Assembly (NCBI RefSeq): GCF_910592395.1
Contig: NC_088318.1
Span: forward strand, 4,796,756 to 4,860,755
DNA from: Lineus longissimus
Taxonomy: Eukaryota > Nemertea > Pilidiophora > Heteronemertea > Lineidae
Length of the DNA stretch: 64,000 bases
Direction: 5' to 3'
Part shown: in pieces, positions 11,773 to 23,163 of the stretch
Layout: every line of letters begins with the position of its first letter
Numbering within the stretch: the first letter of the stretch is position 1
Made by a program: the position numbers and the translations under genes
Notes under the pieces: generated by a model
Told to the model about the DNA's origin: nothing
The model's database searches: none
The model's input: only the letters and a program-made list of their open reading frames with translations

Positions 11773-12484
11773 GTTTATCAGATATCTAGCAGATCCTGTA
11801 AGAGAGGAGCAAAGTATTGTCTATGCTTCACAATGTATTTTACACTCACAACTCAGAGTCAAAGATACTTTTGATAGATCTATTGTAGCCAGATCAAGCT
11901 ACTATACTGGAGAATTCCCCATATCGACTGATAGACATACATCAGTAGTCAATTGTTTTTGGCACATTCTAAACCTCATAGCCACAGCTGGGGATTATGT
12001 CATGCATGACACGATAATATGTATAATCAAAAGATTTTAATCGAAATGCTATCTCCCACAGTTTTTCACCAATTGATGGTGGATAAACCGCTTCTTGAAC
12101 AGAAGTCTACGGACGTTTCTGTGCAAACAATTCTCTAACGGCACAGGTTGATTGAGGGGTTCACGTTGATACTGCATCGGGAGTAGGCCTACCCAGGAGA
12201 AAGAGAGCTAGCTGATTGGAGGGCAATAGCTTGATCGGACTACAGTCGGTCATTTGAGGATCTTTGCCAGAATGGTCACGCACCTCAGACAGTGCTTGAT
12301 GCAATGTTTGAGGAACATTGAGCCACATAGTCAAGTTGTTGCACATGTACATAAATTACTTTTCTTACAAGCTCAGGTTATTGATATTATGTGAAAGATT
12401 TTATACGCAGATTTTGCCGAAATTAAGCGTTTAGCTTCGAGGTTACAATCATGTCTCGCCCTCTACCGAGTATTGACGAGTTGC

Positions 12485-12712
12485 GAAATAAATTTCGGCC
12501 ATTTTGAAAAGGTCGTCACTGGCAGCGTAAGTTTACCATGACATAAAAGTCATGTATCACCAAAAACATTAAAAATATCATGAACATTGGTCATTGGAAG
12601 ACATGGACTCCTCAAGTAAATTGTTTGAATAAGCTGGTATATTTTTACTTTTATGTCATGGTGAACATAAGTTGCCTGTGAAAAGGGGCCTTTTCAAAAT
12701 GGCCAAATTTAT
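12485..12712. mobile_element. Foldback MITE
   Basis: Arms of about 60 bp are inverted copies of each other. The inner ends are perfect over 15 bp: CCATGACATAAAAGT at 12536-12550 against ACTTTTATGTCATGG at 12648-12662. The outer ends carry GGCCATTTTGAAAAGG and its reverse copy. The middle is about 100 bp with no frame. The form is that of a non-autonomous DNA element. Confidence 0.65.
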
Positions 12713-13149
12713 TTTCACAGGTTGTCTGTTACTTTGGCCTAAACAGCTGTGAGGTACTTTGAAGGTCCGATTATGACGTTTCCCGCTTGGGGAAACTACA
12801 TGTACACTCGGGCCGAGTGTCTGAGTGTGTATCTGGCAAGAAGCAGAAGCGTCAACAAGCTTTACTATTTACCAATAATATAATGCACTTTTATACTGAG
12901 ATTTTTGTACTTTTCTTGTACTGTGGTTTACCGTTTATCGATAAATGAAGTCAATGCTGTTTTTAAACTGTCAGTGGGTTTTAGAGCGTAGTAAACAGAC
13001 TGACTCAGTCAATATCTTTGCATCTACCGTAATGTATTTCCAAAACAAGAAACTGTATATTCAAAAATGTTATGCAATTTAATAATGAAATATTTATTTT
13101 ATCAAAGTTGTCTTCAGTTGTTTTTGTATCAATCAAATGTAACGTGCGA

Positions 13150-13266
13150 TCTTCCTTAGCAGGATGTCCTCGAGAATTGGTGGTTTCTATGAATTTGACC
13201 TAATTTATTTGGAATCGACATCATCAGCACTCAGTAGGGTGTTCTTAATAGAGAGGTTTTCCTGTA
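13150..13266 (+). mobile_element. Truncated Tc1/mariner-type MITE copy
   Basis: This is a decayed copy of the 180-bp MITE defined at 62369-62548. It retains TTAGCAGGA, TTGGTGGTTTC, GAATTTGACC and the end TTCTTAATAGAGAGGTT. It lies in the 3' flank of the small membrane-protein gene. Confidence 0.6.
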
Positions 13267-13782
13267 CATTGACCTGCATCTCCTATCCTAGTATATATAA
13301 ACCTGTTGTCCTTCCCGATTCTTAGTTCAATACCGTAATCCCTTTTTAAGATAATGTTGTTTTGGGTCAACTCGCACGAAAATGCGACATGATGGACCTC
13401 AACCTTATATTGGGATCATGCACTGAATTAATCAACCCCGGGTAATTAACCCGGCCCAGCTGACGCTGCACGTACATGTATGTATTCATTGAATGACATG
13501 TGATGCTCCTCCCGTGACCGCATAGTATGGCGGTGGCGGCGCTTCACGGTCGAAATCTACCAACGCGTACGTTTGGGTTGGACTTTCGCGCGTGTCGTCA
13601 GGACGTCTTGACCGAGCAGTTTGGTCTGTGTTCGGGAGCACCTCATTTTCGACGATACCCAGACGGTCCTAAAAAAGAAAGAATACTCTCAGGATGCGCT
13701 GACGTCACATTGCTATCACGAAAAGAGCCAGAAACAAAAAGCAAGCGATGTATATGCCTTTCTGACAGAGGGTAATGTATAT

Positions 13783-15935
13783 TCAGTTGCCGTGTCGGAG
13801 GAACAACCATGTCCTCGTGTTACATACAATATGGACAGTGTATCTGGTACTCACATCACATTTCTCCTGTTGAACCATGTCATCATACGCGCTCTCGAAG
13901 ACAACGTTTCGTCCCGACCGGCCTAGTGCCCTTCCGCCTCTGATGTCTAAGTCACGGTTTGGAATGCCCGTTGTGTCATACTTTTGCCCCCCATAATTGT
14001 CGTACTGGTGTCTGTCATAGGTTGGCTGTGTGTTATCTGGACAATAAACGTGGGCGACTTCAGAGGATGTCCTTGCTTGCCGACCGGCAGGAACCCCTCT
14101 GGGACCATAGACGTCTTCCAGGCCGGTCTGTCGATGGTAGAGCTTGCAGAAAGTGATGATCCCCGCTATTAGGAGTCCAACCCCGATGCCGATCGTCCTG
14201 CAAATACGGGAAGAAAAATCGACGTCATATTGAGCAGGCAGAAACTCCGAGTTAAAGGCAAAGCCACACTATTATTAATGATTTGGCAACCACTTTAGAT
14301 AAATGAAAACAGTGTAACCAAAGCTGACATTCCGATGTCGTTTCTGTCCTGGGGTCGTGACGGCTCCTGGCTGCGTTTACAGAATGCTGTTTGTATTGTA
14401 TTATTTGCAACTCTGCAGTAAAATATCGGGCAGGAACGAAATAATTTGAATCTGACCTCGACCAGCTGTAAATAAACGAAACAAAACAACTGAAACACGT
14501 GGAGGTCAGGGCGGAAAGGGTGGAAAGGTGTCACATGCGCTGGACGATTTTGAAGAGGTAATCGACACGGTGTGTACAGTCGTCCTGCTGTGCTATTGAG
14601 AAACCTTTTTCAGAAATGTTTATGACAATTACTTAACTGCAGGTGGTCCATATTTTATAAGATCAGTAGTCAGGAATTTAGGACACTACATTACAGGTAG
14701 TCCTGAATTCTAAGTTGACTGTTGATATTCTTAAGTATGGATCAAGCATATACTTGATATTACGCGTGCCGTAAGTATCATCGGCCAAGTTATGTGATTC
14801 CTTTCCTATGTGTCATATAGTATAGGAAGTGACTACTTGGCAAGCCCGGCTTACCAAACAGCGACTTTTTCTTGTCCTGCTGAATGGAGAGCCGAACTCA
14901 TTAATATTAAAGTAAAGTCTCCAGCTCGCCAAACAGGGTAGATTTTTTACCTGTTTGGCAAGCCCGGCTGGCCGAACAGGGTGGCTTTTTAGTGCTGTTT
15001 GGCAAGCGGCTCTCCAAACAGGACAAAAAAAGATGCCTGTTCGGCGAGCGGCTTGCCAAATAGACCCGGTGTAACATCTGTGGTTGTTTCCCATGTGTCA
15101 GTGTTTCCAAACAATAGGCAGCTAGAGAGACCATGACTTTTCAATAGGGGGGATACACAGAAAAACTCGTCAATCTATTTTTGAGCGTTCCCAAACAATG
15201 AGGGGAAACACTCAAAAACAGAAACACTCAAAAACATTACACCGGCCTATAGTATAGCCCTCATCGAACCAAATCCCAAGCAATGTATACACTCCGGACG
15301 CAGTGGACCGGCCTCGTCCCTCAGATAAGACGACGAACTGGACAATTAACTGTTCATCCTCAGTACAGAACAGAATCCGACCGAACATCTTGTGTTCTAA
15401 CCACATCAACTGATGAAGCGCCGAAATTATTTAAAGTATTCATTTTATACAAAGAAACCTGGGAAGTAATTTACAAATGACAAAAATGTCGTGAAAATAC
15501 GGTTACTTTGGTTAAGATCAGCCTGGAGCATTTGTTGATACTACATTTAGTTCGGTTTTTTTAAAGAAAGTATACTTCGAAAGGCACTATCACCATGATC
15601 ACCATAGCAAACTAGAACGCAGGACGATGTCTATGACGACCGATCAGGCAAGATGAAGTTACATGAAGTCGCCAATAGGGGTCTCTCACATCTCACAGTA
15701 CGTCGAAATGATTCACGCTTGTACGAGGAATACATTTAGTGCTGAATCTGACATGACCCAGGGACCTTACTGTGTAAATTAGTCACCTGAAGATGGCCAA
15801 ATTAGTCCCTCTGCTCCTGCCTATAGTCCCCCTATGAGTACCTATGATCGCACGTCCATGCAGTTTGTCAAGAAAACTACCATGACAAAAAACTTATACT
15901 TACCAATAGATGTAACGTTGTGTCAGCCAATCCAT
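13783..15935 (-). CDS. Small single-pass membrane protein, unrecognised family
   Basis: Two exons on the minus strand: 15935-15904 (32 nt; start in a perfect ACCATGG context; donor GTAAGT) and 14197-13783 (415 nt). The junction is phase 2 on both sides and completes W11. The protein is 148 residues. It has an 11-residue N-terminus, a hydrophobic helix at about 12-28 (TIGIGVGLLIAGIITFCKLY), then a hydrophilic tail rich in Tyr, Gly and Arg with YDRHQYDNYGGQKYD. There is no cleavable signal peptide, so it is probably a signal-anchor protein with a cytosolic tail. A good donor, GTGAGT, occurs after base 13855; if used, the tail would be 125 residues plus an exon I did not locate. I do not recognise the family. 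It lies just downstream of the CUB-LDLa gene on the same strand. Confidence 0.55.
14826..15066. repeat. Cluster of short inverted repeats in intron
   Basis: The motif CTGTTTGGCAAGC and its reverse GCTTGCCAAACAG, with small variants (CTCGCCAAACAGG, CTGTTCGGCGAGC), occur about seven times in alternating orientation within 240 bp. The stretch can form several nested hairpins. It lies in the intron of the small membrane-protein gene and is likely a foldback element. Confidence 0.55.
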
Positions 15936-17395
15936 GGTGTAAAAACAGAAACAGCAACGGTAGCAAAGCACAAATGATCGGGACGATGAAACTGTGAGAA
16001 CTATACACTACTGGATATGCTGGATGTTGCTGACTAGACTGTATGAGATCACCTGGGCACGCGTGATTTTCGCGGAACAGAAGTGTTTTCCCCGAGTATA
16101 CTTTCAGCGAAAGGCCACCAAAACTTCCTGGTTTGGCAAAATGATTAATCTATTCATGCATAATCTATTCTTAGCGCCAGCTCGAGGTCATCTTGCGTAG
16201 TGTTTCTTCGGCCCAGATACATTGTGGTGGAAAACGTCTCGGTCTAGTACAATGAACGCCTGGCTTGCGCCAGACCAATAAGTGAAGAAGGTCTGGCTGC
16301 GCGAGACTACTGTGATAAAAATGACCATTGCAGAGACTCTGTGACGTAGGCATATTCTTTTTACAATTAAAAATGCTCTCAAAAGACGACAAGGAATGAT
16401 TATTTATTAACATTTCCTGAACTATATACATTCTAATTATCACTTTACATAAATAGGTTGGCGTTAGGTCGAGTGCTTTTCTTTCCTCGTGACAATATAC
16501 AGCGAAATAGTTACAACCCCATGATCTCGCTATAAGTCCATAATGAGATCACGGTGACCCGTTATAAATGTTTCGCCAGCTTCACTATTTTGCCGCTACG
16601 CGGCGCGTTGGGACCTTGCGTCAAGTTATATACAGTACATGTAATTGTTATCAAAATGTTCATTTTTAGAGGGACAACTTGGGCGTGGGAGTTACCTAGC
16701 CAGGAGGAGGATGACTCTGCTTGCCACCAGGCTCCGCCACTTGTAGAATCACACCAATACTGATTTATATTATAATAATACTTAGTTTTCGCCAATCTCC
16801 CGAAACGTGAACGTTTTTCCCATTGTTCGACGTCGCGATCGCGGGTCGTGAGGAAATTTTTTGATATGGCCCATGAAACTCAACCACAGCTATGGATACA
16901 CCCAGTTCTAGTGAATTGTTTATTGCAGTTCAATAGATAGTCCTGTTTGGAGAAGACACGATCCTGCTGATCGGAAAGCCATTTCGATTCTGTCGCGTGA
17001 AAAACCAAGATATTTTATGCCCAAGTTGTCCCTTTAGAGGGAGAGTATATATAGGCAGGATGGCAGGTGGTCAGTTTACTGTCCACTATTATCATTAAAG
17101 TGCCGACCGATAGGTGTCTCTTCTGCATGTGTAACGATCAGCATATAGCAATTGGCTCTCTTTTTTGGAACAGAATATGAACCTTGGTTGGTGATCCGCG
17201 ACTCCCGTCGTATTCTCCTGCCAAGCAACCGTCGTAAGCTTAATGGTCCAAATGACTCCTGCCTCTCGTCGCTTGGTATCTCCACAAGTGAAATAACGAG
17301 GAAACCGCGGCAATAAGACATTGTTTAACATTTCAACTACACAACACTTGTTCTGTTTTCAAACCCGCGAGACCTCGCCTAGGCCACCGCGAGAA
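15936..17395. other. Intergenic stretch, no exon seen
   Basis: No coding exon was recognised between the small membrane-protein gene and the CUB-LDLa gene. It would include the promoter of the former. One block at 16660-16710 (TTTTAGAGGGACAACTTGGG) recurs in diverged form at 20859-20905, so at least part is repetitive. Confidence 0.4.
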
Positions 17396-20300
17396 TCATT
17401 TCACATAGTGGTAATCCGATGGTCGGGAGTTGCGCCCCACGAAGAACCACACGACAAGCGCAATTACAACAGATCCGCCAAGCGTCGAGAAAATGATAAT
17501 GAGAATTTGTTGCGAAGTAAGTCCCTTGGCCTTCCCGAGCACTGAAAGAGGAATTGTGATCTCATTAGCACTGCAGGAAGATTAGAGGATTATACCCCCT
17601 TGCCAAAGCGACTCAACGCGGTCCGTGTGGAGATCGGCAGTCGTAAAATAGCTTGGTCCCCACACCAACAACTCGCCATCTGACTTGAAGGCAAGATCGC
17701 AGATTCTAAAGCATACGTTTAGGTAGGACAGCCATAATCTCTTTGGTTTTTAAAAAAATGTGTCGAATGCAGATTCTTAGTGGATTATGCCTAAAAAAAC
17801 ACTGTATTCAAAGTTTGAGGGATTTTAGGTTTGAAAATAATGCCTCACTGTCCGTAGGCCGGTTACCAAACATCGCTCTGGTGGCAATCAGCTCAAACAG
17901 AGCCAGGAAATGACGTAACATTTCTGCCCTCCCTCGTTGTTTGGTATGGGTGTGCTCTGGTGGCTGTCATTTTAGCTCTACCCTCGCCGTGTTTGGTGAG
18001 ACGTGAGTGATAATTTTAGGAAAAAGACACGATGCGTTATTATCAGAATGGAAGTAGTTACGGTGCAAATGGTCTATTGACAATAATTACTAACCATAAC
18101 AGTTATATTCGTCGGAAGAGTCCCCACAGTTATTGTATCCATCGCATCGGTGGTATCTGTTGATGCAGTAGCCATTCTTGCACTGGAAACTGTTTCGCCT
18201 TCTTCCGCATCTTTCTGAAAATGGAATTATGTGGAAGTACATGCATGTAACAAACGGGAAAGTTGTTACTTATTCGCCTCATGGTATGGTGCGAGAGTCA
18301 CGTACCTTAATAGACATAGACTTCCGGGGCTGTCCATTGCGTATGAGGCCAGTACAATGCGTCCGGAGTCACGTGTACCTTAGACAAGGTCGGGGATATT
18401 TGCACTACGCATGGATACCTGTCTTGTCATGAGCTCAGGTCAGTGAATTTTAAACGTGACATTTTACGCGCACGTTTGAATTTGGTGCAGCTTCTTTCTT
18501 CAGAAGGGCACGCGCATGGAAAAATATGAAAGTTTATATTACGAGCAAACAGTTGGCAAGTGTATGGAGGAGGGGGCGCCCAGTTAAGAAGCCTCATGCA
18601 CCATCACTTTTATTTTCCGGCGCTTAACCGGTTTAAGCCTATATCGATCCATTGAAAGCTGTTTCGAGGGGGTCGATTTCATCTGAGTCTTTCAAATAAA
18701 GACTATGATGTTATCAAGATTAGCCCTGATAATCCTTTGATAAGACAGTCAAAATGAGAAATCATGCCTAGGTGCGAACTGGATTCCTTGTTTTATAGAC
18801 AATAGACCATGCATTGGGCTTGACCTGCATTCTTTCAAATGCGAGGAGGCATGGGGCAGAGTAAACGCCATGACTGATGGGCACATGTGCGAAGGAGGGC
18901 GCCCTTTAGACCACAAGCAAAACAGGACATGTGATGGAAGAGGAGGCTGGGGAATTTGGAAACCGTCGATCACAGAAGGGCATGCGAATAGAGTAGGCGG
19001 GAGCCTCCCTCGCACAGAAGAGCATTTGCGCAGAAAGGCGCGTGTATGTCGTCTCCCTCTTTCTCCACGTATACATGTATGTGACTTGATAGGTTTTCCA
19101 TTTGACGCTGCTATGCCGTCCATGGCAAAAAGCAGCAAGTTCATGCATTTACTTTCAATATGTGTTTCCGCATTTTCTCCAAAGGCCTCAAATGTGACTT
19201 ATATCACATTTTTGACGTTTTAGATTGGCACGTGTATGGAAAAGGGAGAGCGAGGGAAACTAAGAACTACAAGTACATGATAACGTAATAGTTCTCACTT
19301 TTGGTCAAAGGTGTGACTGTTACTGTAAAATCGCGCCCTTTCCTGTTGCCTTTCCCGCCGATAAATCGCAACGTGATTTCCCTGTTTTTGCTGATGTAGT
19401 CTTGCACGGGCGCCGTGATGCCGCAAAGAGGTGTCTTGGTCATCTTGGTCGAACTCTTGGTGGAAGGACCTGCAAGAAAACAGATACTGGTTAATCATTT
19501 TCTATAATTGCTGCAGTAGGCCTATTTGCAAAAATGACTGTGCAACACAACGGACGAACCTGGCCCATTAAAATAGGCTTCGATCCGCTGCGCCGTATAG
19601 TGGGAAGGGCCAGGCCGGTCTATAGGAAAAACAATCCCATTCGTCATCAACGATAAATCAGGCGGGAAACTTTTGTCACGACTCGCCGTAGTCAAGTGTA
19701 GACTTATAAAACAAGTTAACCCTTCCAGCCCTGTAAAATTCAGTGTCAATCATAGGCGAGATATGATGTCTATAGATGAGATCATATTTTCAAAAAAAGA
19801 TAACTAAAAAGCCAATGTAAAATCGAAAATTTATAATTTAGCTAAAAAGAAGGGCACACGTATGGAGAAGGGGGCCATTTAGCTCACTTGTGCATTTCAA
19901 AGTTTCTTCAATTACCTCTACTAAAACCGAGGCAACTCTGGCTTAACCGCGTTGCACCTCCGTCAGTCATGAATTGTCATCATCAACGATCGACTGCAGT
20001 ACACATGCCAGGTCGACTGCCGTGAACAAACCCGAGCGACCGTGACATTTCCGCAAGTGTTGTGAGGTGGTTTTGGACATATCTAGGAAATTCTACAATT
20101 ACATTCAGTTTTGGTGAGATCTTCGTTGCAGTCTGAAATCATTGTGTACTTGAGATTGTAAAGTTCGGGTTCAAGACAAAAATGATATTGAAAATAATCA
20201 TGATAATAATACTAATAATTCTATATGCACATGAATGAATAAAAAAGTAGTCCAGTTACCGAAAGTCCAGCATTCTAACCGTTGAACCACAGAGGTTTTT

Positions 20301-22393
20301 TATGTTAGGGTGGAGATTTTCTTATCGTGTAATAGCCAGGCTATGGCGATATAAATCTTGTGTGAAATAGAGCGACATTTTTATTTCACACAAGCTTCAG
20401 ATCGCCATTCGTTCAGAATTTTTTGTGTGGTTGCCACCTTGATGGAGGACCAGCCAGCAATAAATGATTGTTGTTTTTAAAGAAACGTTGTCTTGGCTGG
20501 TTCCCACTCTTTGTTGTGAGAATCCATGTTTTAATTACATTGAGCCAGCTTATAAAGGTGGGGAATCTGTAAGCACTTCTGCCAAGAAATTTGAAGGGAA
20601 AATCATCAATGTCATATTGTTGGGCAGTTATGGATTGACAGGGAGGACCGAGGATGACACTTTTTTGTCCTGTCCTGTAGTAGACTGGCTGGGAGATTTC
20701 GGCACACTCTTGACGCTATTAGAAAACATACATCAAAGATAAAGTTTGTGGCACCAATGATGTCAGCAATGGCGGATTTGCGCTAAAGTTCGAGTCGATT
20801 CTCTTGGAGTCAAGTCCGCATACTTCGTTTATCGTATTGAAATAGCTCACTGTGATTTAGAGGGAAACTTGGGTGTAGGACTTAGGTGACCAGGAGGAAA
20901 ATGCATCTATTCGCCTCCATGTGCCTGCTCATGTATCTACAGCTAAAAACGACATCAGCCAACAGGCTAAAACTAAAAGGCGACCTACCGTCAAATACAT
21001 CCAGTCTGTGGTTACAGTTAACGGGCGAAATGGAAAGGCTCATCATTATGACTTGGACCCGGACAACGTGACCCGGTGGTACTTTTATAGTGACGGCACA
21101 TGTCCACCGTGCGTGAAAATTCTTGGTCTTCGTGAGAGAAAGCAGTTCTCCCAATTGTCTCAGCTTAATCGTCTTCCCACAATATTTTGACATGAAGCCT
21201 GGAATATTAAAAGAAGCGTCTTTAAGTACATGTTGAATGAAAACTGCTGGAAAACAGCAAAGTGGTGGACGTCGAAAGATCGAGAGACAACAAGATTCAC
21301 AGGATGGGTGGCGCCGTCGGATTTGAAAAACAAGCTACATGAATCGAGCCGAGGAGCGCCACCGTCTGGGTCACGTGTGCCCAAGTTTGGCCGCTACATC
21401 TAGCGGTCAACGGTAGAAGATTTGTAACGTCAATGAGGATATCGTTGGTTGTGTAAAAATGACCTTTCATAGAAGAAATGAGACCAAAATGTCATTCGAC
21501 ATCATCTCTGGTGTCATCTCGGAATGGTTCGTGAAATTCCGGAAAGTCAGTCGGAAAGAAGTGTACGGGACTTTCCAGGTTGGTCGAGAATAACCGCAAA
21601 ACTCGTTAACCGCCTATACGGAGAGTGGGACCAACGTCAGACCGAAAGCGGGGAAAAAAGCGATTCGAATTGACGGTTTTACGGGGAAACAAAGGAAATA
21701 GTTCGGTGACGCGGTATATATGGACATGTTCGTGACATCAGCTTACGTGTTGTATATTGTTTGTTAGCAGTCCTCGAATGTCCGTGATGATGGCCATGGT
21801 GATAGCGATGAAACCCAACCGGATGAATCAGAGGCACAAAGGCAATTCCATGACCTACATACATGAAGATGAACTCATTAAAGTGATGTTATCGAGCCGT
21901 GCGAGGTCCTCCTCGAGATCCCTTTTTGAACGCGGTACGGTCACACTTTGATTAGATATAAAGGCTCATCATTGAGTAACGCTCATGTCTAATTGTTTGT
22001 CCTCTGGCAAATAAACCAACAACACCATTGACTGTGAACGCCTCGATTGCTCCATTATAGCGTTTAACGCCGCGTAGGTCTATCACGCCCAAGGCCTTAT
22101 TCTTCACTCGCCATTTTCCACAGGAATTTGGACTTCCTTTCAGGTACTGACCAATCAGAATCGTGGATGGTTGGTGAGGCACGCGCAGTCATGATGAGTG
22201 CAAGCTCCTGATTGGCCAATACCTGAGTGGAGCACCCAATCTCCTAGTGCTTCAGGACAGTAGTTACTGAATACTCACGGTGGTGTACATAGCTCACGCG
22301 GTGTGCGCGATGCGCATATCTGTGTATTGCAGATGTCACATCCACCAAGAATAAAGTCATCACGAGGAGGACAAAAACGGATCGTGGGGCCAT
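17396..22393 (-). CDS. Signal peptide-CUB-LDLa-transmembrane protein
   Basis: Five minus-strand exons: 22393-22279, 21198-20989, 19469-19299, 18214-18095 and 17541-17396. All junctions are phase 1 and fit; the total is 762 nt, giving 253 residues. Residues 1-22 are a signal peptide ([22 protein letters not shown]). A CUB domain spans about 45-163 with the four canonical cysteines C45, C72, C100 and C124, split by an intron at the VFDG motif. One LDL-receptor class A repeat spans 168-204 with six cysteines (168, 177, 182, 189, 195, 204) and the calcium-binding ending [11 protein letters not shown] transmembrane helix covers about 218-240. The tail is 13 residues, ending YHYVK. This is a cell-surface type I protein, probably for binding an extracellular ligand. 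The architecture recalls a shortened neuropilin-and-tolloid-like (NETO) protein, but only one CUB is present. The ligand is unknown. Confidence 0.85.
20247..20300 (-). mobile_element. tRNA-like SINE head fragment
   Basis: On the minus strand, CTCTGTGGTTCAACGGTTAG followed by AATGCTGGACT resembles the 5' half of a tRNA, including an A-box. No matching B-box follows, so it is not a tRNA gene. It is probably a truncated SINE in intron 2 of the CUB-LDLa gene. Confidence 0.35.
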
Positions 22394-22572
22394 GATGTTC
22401 TCCGAACAAGTTCTAAGCAGCTGCTATTCCCCTGGACGTGTGTCCCGCCGGGCTTGTCTTCGCCGCCAACAAAGGGGATATAGCGTAAATGGCTAAACTC
22501 GCCAAGGGAGTCTTCCAAAACTAGCTACCGAGTTACTCATCTTTGTATCCCCAGGATAACGATACATTCTAG

Positions 22573-22894
22573 CTAAATGGGAAATTGGCAGCCGAAACGA
22601 AAACACTCAAAAACGTCACACCGGGGGCGCGGGCACAACCAGTCAAAACAGTCCTCGAATCTATCTGTAACGGAGTAGTATTGGCCACAATTGAAGCATG
22701 TTGGCGTAGGGCTATGCCTATTTGGTAATGTTGGTGGTCTTGGTACTTGACCAGCTGTTTGCCCTCGGTCGATATATTTGAAAAGTCTGACATATGTCCA
22801 TGCAATAAAGAATGATTGACACAATAACAAAATACATGTACATGTAATAACAACTAAAACACTTTCTTTGTCAAGGACGACCTCAAGGTACACC
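22573..22894 (-). CDS. Doubtful exon: membrane segment plus Cys-rich tail
   Basis: After an acceptor (GCGCAG) at 22895 a frame of 107 codons runs to TAG. It begins YLEVVLDKES, has a strongly hydrophobic stretch VLVVITCTCILLLCQSFFIA, and ends in a tail with eight cysteines (for example CFNCGQYY, FEDCFDWLCPRPRC). It would need an upstream exon ending in phase 2. I could not find one with confidence in the short gap before CFAP90. It could be a terminal exon of a small membrane protein or a chance frame. Confidence 0.22.
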
Positions 22895-23039
22895 CTGCGC
22901 AGTAATTAACGTTGATAGAGAGAGTGAGAAAATACTTGCATTTGAATGTCGACACTGCTTTGGGAGTGTAACACCACGACGCGTCCGTGCCGAATTTCAA
23001 AATGACACGTGGTGGCGTCCGTCATGACGTCACACGACC

Positions 23040-23163
23040 CTCTGACCTCATCAAATCGCAACAGTGACGTCATTGGTCGCCAAGGAAAGGAACTTGCTTC
23101 ATTTTGAAGAACACACCGCGGTCGCATTTTTTTTCGTGCTCCGGATATTTTTATATTTTCGCC
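23040..23163 (+). promoter_or_regulatory. CFAP90-like promoter with CRE, CCAAT and X-box-like site
   Basis: Upstream of the start at 23164 lie a CRE (GTGACGTCATTGG, 23064-23076, with an overlapping inverted CCAAT box) and, directly after, GTCGCC-A-AGGAAA at 23076-23088. The latter matches the RFX X-box consensus GTNRCC-N-RGNAAC at 11 of 12 positions. RFX factors control ciliary genes, so the site suits the predicted product. A further CRE-like TGACGTCA lies near 23025. Confidence 0.5.

Larger units (their letters stand above)
10634..13782. other. Intergenic stretch with inverted duplications
   Basis: No convincing coding exon lies between the SAM-protease stop and the next gene. The stretch holds an inverted duplication of the 3' flank (10640-11772), an AAATG-type microsatellite with a poly-A-signal-like tail typical of a LINE 3' end on the minus strand (11255-11310), a foldback MITE (12485-12712) and a truncated copy of the window's common MITE (13150-13266). 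Short open frames here are unrecognised. Confidence 0.5.

Noticed and set aside
13527-13926. Plus-strand frames over the end of the small membrane-protein gene
   Set aside because: They are complements of a minus exon with clear splice phase and membrane helix.
18749-19223. Open frames of 117-131 codons on both strands
   Set aside because: They lie in a CUB-gene intron, overlap each other on opposite strands and show no domain.
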